Assembly (NCBI GenBank): GCA_009823395.1
Contig: CM020503.1
Location: 4,058,501 to 4,122,500, forward strand
Direction: 5' to 3'
Source: Thamnaconus septentrionalis
Lineage: Eukaryota > Chordata > Actinopteri > Tetraodontiformes > Monacanthidae
Length of the DNA stretch: 64,000 bases
Part shown: positions 62,400 to 64,000 of the stretch, in pieces
How positions within the stretch are numbered: the first letter of the stretch is position 1
Layout: each line of letters starts with the position of its first letter
Translations under genes and position numbers: made by a program
The notes under the pieces: model-generated
What the model was told of the DNA's origin: nothing
The model's database searches: none
What the model saw: only the letters and a program-made list of their open reading frames with translations

Positions 62400-63790
62400 T
62401 GTGAGATTGAAACGCATTTCAAGCACATGATTTTAAGATCTGCTTAACTGAACGTGATGCGATGTGGGTTAGTTGTATCTGTAGGGTAATATACTGTCAT
62501 CTGTAGCGTTAATTCATCTCTGTGGAGGACTGGGGCTGTGGAATGGAACTGCAAAGCCAACTGGGTTGTAAATGTTTGAGTCTCATGGATTCATTCTGGA
62601 AGAGCGACAATCTGAAGTCTAGTTAGCACAGTGTGAGTGGACCAATCAGAATCTCTTGAGAGGAAAGGGGTGGCGGCTATGACTATTGTGTTTAGTTTTG
62701 ACTCAAACAAGAAACTTATGTAAGCTTGTGGACAGTGGATTCATACAGTAGGTCTGGTTGTTATCAAAAGAGCGTGGCTGTGAAGGTTCTCAGCCATTCG
62801 GGGCATTGGAGTGCTTAAAGATTAACTTGAGGCAACTGGACTTTTTTTGGGGGGACTTTTTCTCAGTTTTTAGATCAGAAACCTTGATAAAATGAGAAGC
62901 TAATTGTCAAAGATTAATTGAGGTGAATGGCCCAATCCTGTAACCTGAATGGCTTATTCTGTCTATATATGTGTAGATAGAAGCGTCATCAAATCACCAT
63001 ATTTTCCACGAATGGACCTTCCCTTTCCAAAGGTTTTCTTTAGCTTCTTTACTCCTGGGGCAAAGCTCACTCATTTGTTAACACATGCCATGTGGTTTGT
63101 TGCCATCACAGATAATGCAACATCAAGCTCTTGAGCACTTGGGCAAGCCACTTATAATACAATTGAACATTTTTGCCAATACATTTTTAAGAAGCAAGAC
63201 AGTTTTTAAGGCAAGAAAAATAAGTCTAAAACTTTTCTTTAAAGAAAAAATCTTTGTCTTTGTTTATTCTACAAAAGGTAGAGGGAAATGAAATCTGTCT
63301 TTCCACCCACTGTATCCATCTATCTGTGTGGTTGCCAGAGTCCATGTAGACACAGCATGACTTCCATGTGAATCACGAAAAAGAAATCTGAGCTAGCCCA
63401 AGAATGACCTGAGGTACGGGAACTGTACAGAGTGCAGAGTGTGAGTGCAGCCACTTTTCCTGCGTACAGTGTGGTGTACACTGCATGTACTGTGACTAGC
63501 ACAGTTATCCCCTGTCCAAACCTGCCAGGGTGGAGCTGCAACAGGACCACTAGACAGGCCAGACACTGTCCCTCGTGTTCAACATCAGCACAAGTCCAAG
63601 CAGAAATCACAAACTTGCACACACCTTTACTAGGAGCTTGGAAATCAACCTTTATTGATAAAGAAAAACAGCCATGTAAACCAATAAAAGAATACATCTT
63701 CATAATTGCTTCAGTACTGCTGTTTATACAGTATGTGTCAAATTCATTGATTAACATAAGGTTTCTCATCTTGCTACCTGAACTTTCTGA
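58873..63790. other. Intergenic, no gene recognised
   Basis: Short low-complexity frames only. It includes a (GGT)n run near 58988, a GAGGA/TG stretch at 59397-59446, a purine-rich tract at about 60085-60140 and (GGCT)n at 62367-62399. Confidence 0.55.
62367..62399. repeat. (GGCT)8 microsatellite
   Basis: Tetranucleotide GGCT repeated about eight times without interruption. Confidence 0.93.
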
Positions 63791-63799
63791 TCCTGCATC

Positions 63800-64000
63800 A
63801 CCGAGAATGCACCGAAAAATATAGCCTTTCAGACTAAAATCAAGTTGCTGAGATCCCTCATTACTTCAATTGCACTATATGGATGCGAAACATGGACATA
63901 CAACGCCAAAATGACTAGACGTATCGCTGCCTTCGAGATGAGGTGCTATAGACGGCTTCTTGGAATAACATGGAAAGATAAAATTAGCAATGATGAAGTC
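63800..64000 (+). mobile_element. Non-LTR retrotransposon, reverse-transcriptase C-terminal fragment
   Basis: In the + frame from about 63823 the translation reads FQTKIKLLRSLITSIALYGC, then ETWTYNAKMTRRIAAFEMRC, then YRRLLGITWKDKISNDEV, running off the window. This arrangement (a Leu-rich helix, LYGCETWT, then RRIxAFEMRCxRRLLGI) is the segment downstream of the RT domain in vertebrate non-LTR elements. The copy is 5'-truncated and extends past the window end. The clade is not assigned. Confidence 0.85.

Overview
The window is vertebrate genomic DNA, most probably from a percomorph-type ray-finned fish. The evidence is intron-split genes encoding metazoan-specific proteins, V-SINE copies, Tc1/mariner, hAT-like and TTAA-flanked MITEs, and very long (CA/TG)n and (AT)n microsatellites. 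No bacterial, viral or CRISPR feature is visible. I assembled gene models by hand from splice consensus and protein similarity recalled from memory; coding phase closes in all of them except at the 3' end of ubtd1.

Five genes alternate in orientation along the first 48 kb. They are the 3' end of get4 (+, 1-1867), vps35l (-, 15766 to 4758, 30 exons, 968 aa), zdhhc16 (+, 17681-21105, 9 exons, 365 aa), mms19 (-, 35912 to 23452, 31 exons, 1031 aa) and ubtd1 (+, 37190 to about 45.8 kb, 4 exons). This gives two head-to-head promoter regions (vps35l/zdhhc16 and mms19/ubtd1) and two tail-to-tail junctions (get4/vps35l and zdhhc16/mms19). The second tail-to-tail junction has opposing polyadenylation signals about 60 bp apart. 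zdhhc16, mms19 and ubtd1 are neighbours on human 10q24, so that block is conserved synteny; get4 and vps35l lie on other human chromosomes.

The proteins are housekeeping functions: tail-anchored protein delivery (GET4), endosomal recycling by the Retriever/Commander assembly (VPS35L), ER/Golgi S-palmitoylation (ZDHHC16), cytosolic Fe-S protein maturation (MMS19) and ubiquitin-pathway regulation (UBTD1). They do not form an operon-like system.

From 48.3 kb to the end (about 15.7 kb) I find no convincing gene. That part holds microsatellites, a third copy of a roughly 0.5 kb MITE family, a probable dispersed repeat, and a 5'-truncated non-LTR retrotransposon reverse-transcriptase fragment that runs off the window end. 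The most interesting signals are mobile elements sitting 16-24 nt upstream of 3' splice sites in zdhhc16 and ubtd1, a microsatellite-associated frame switch at the ubtd1 C terminus, and long UG tracts immediately downstream of two 5' splice sites.
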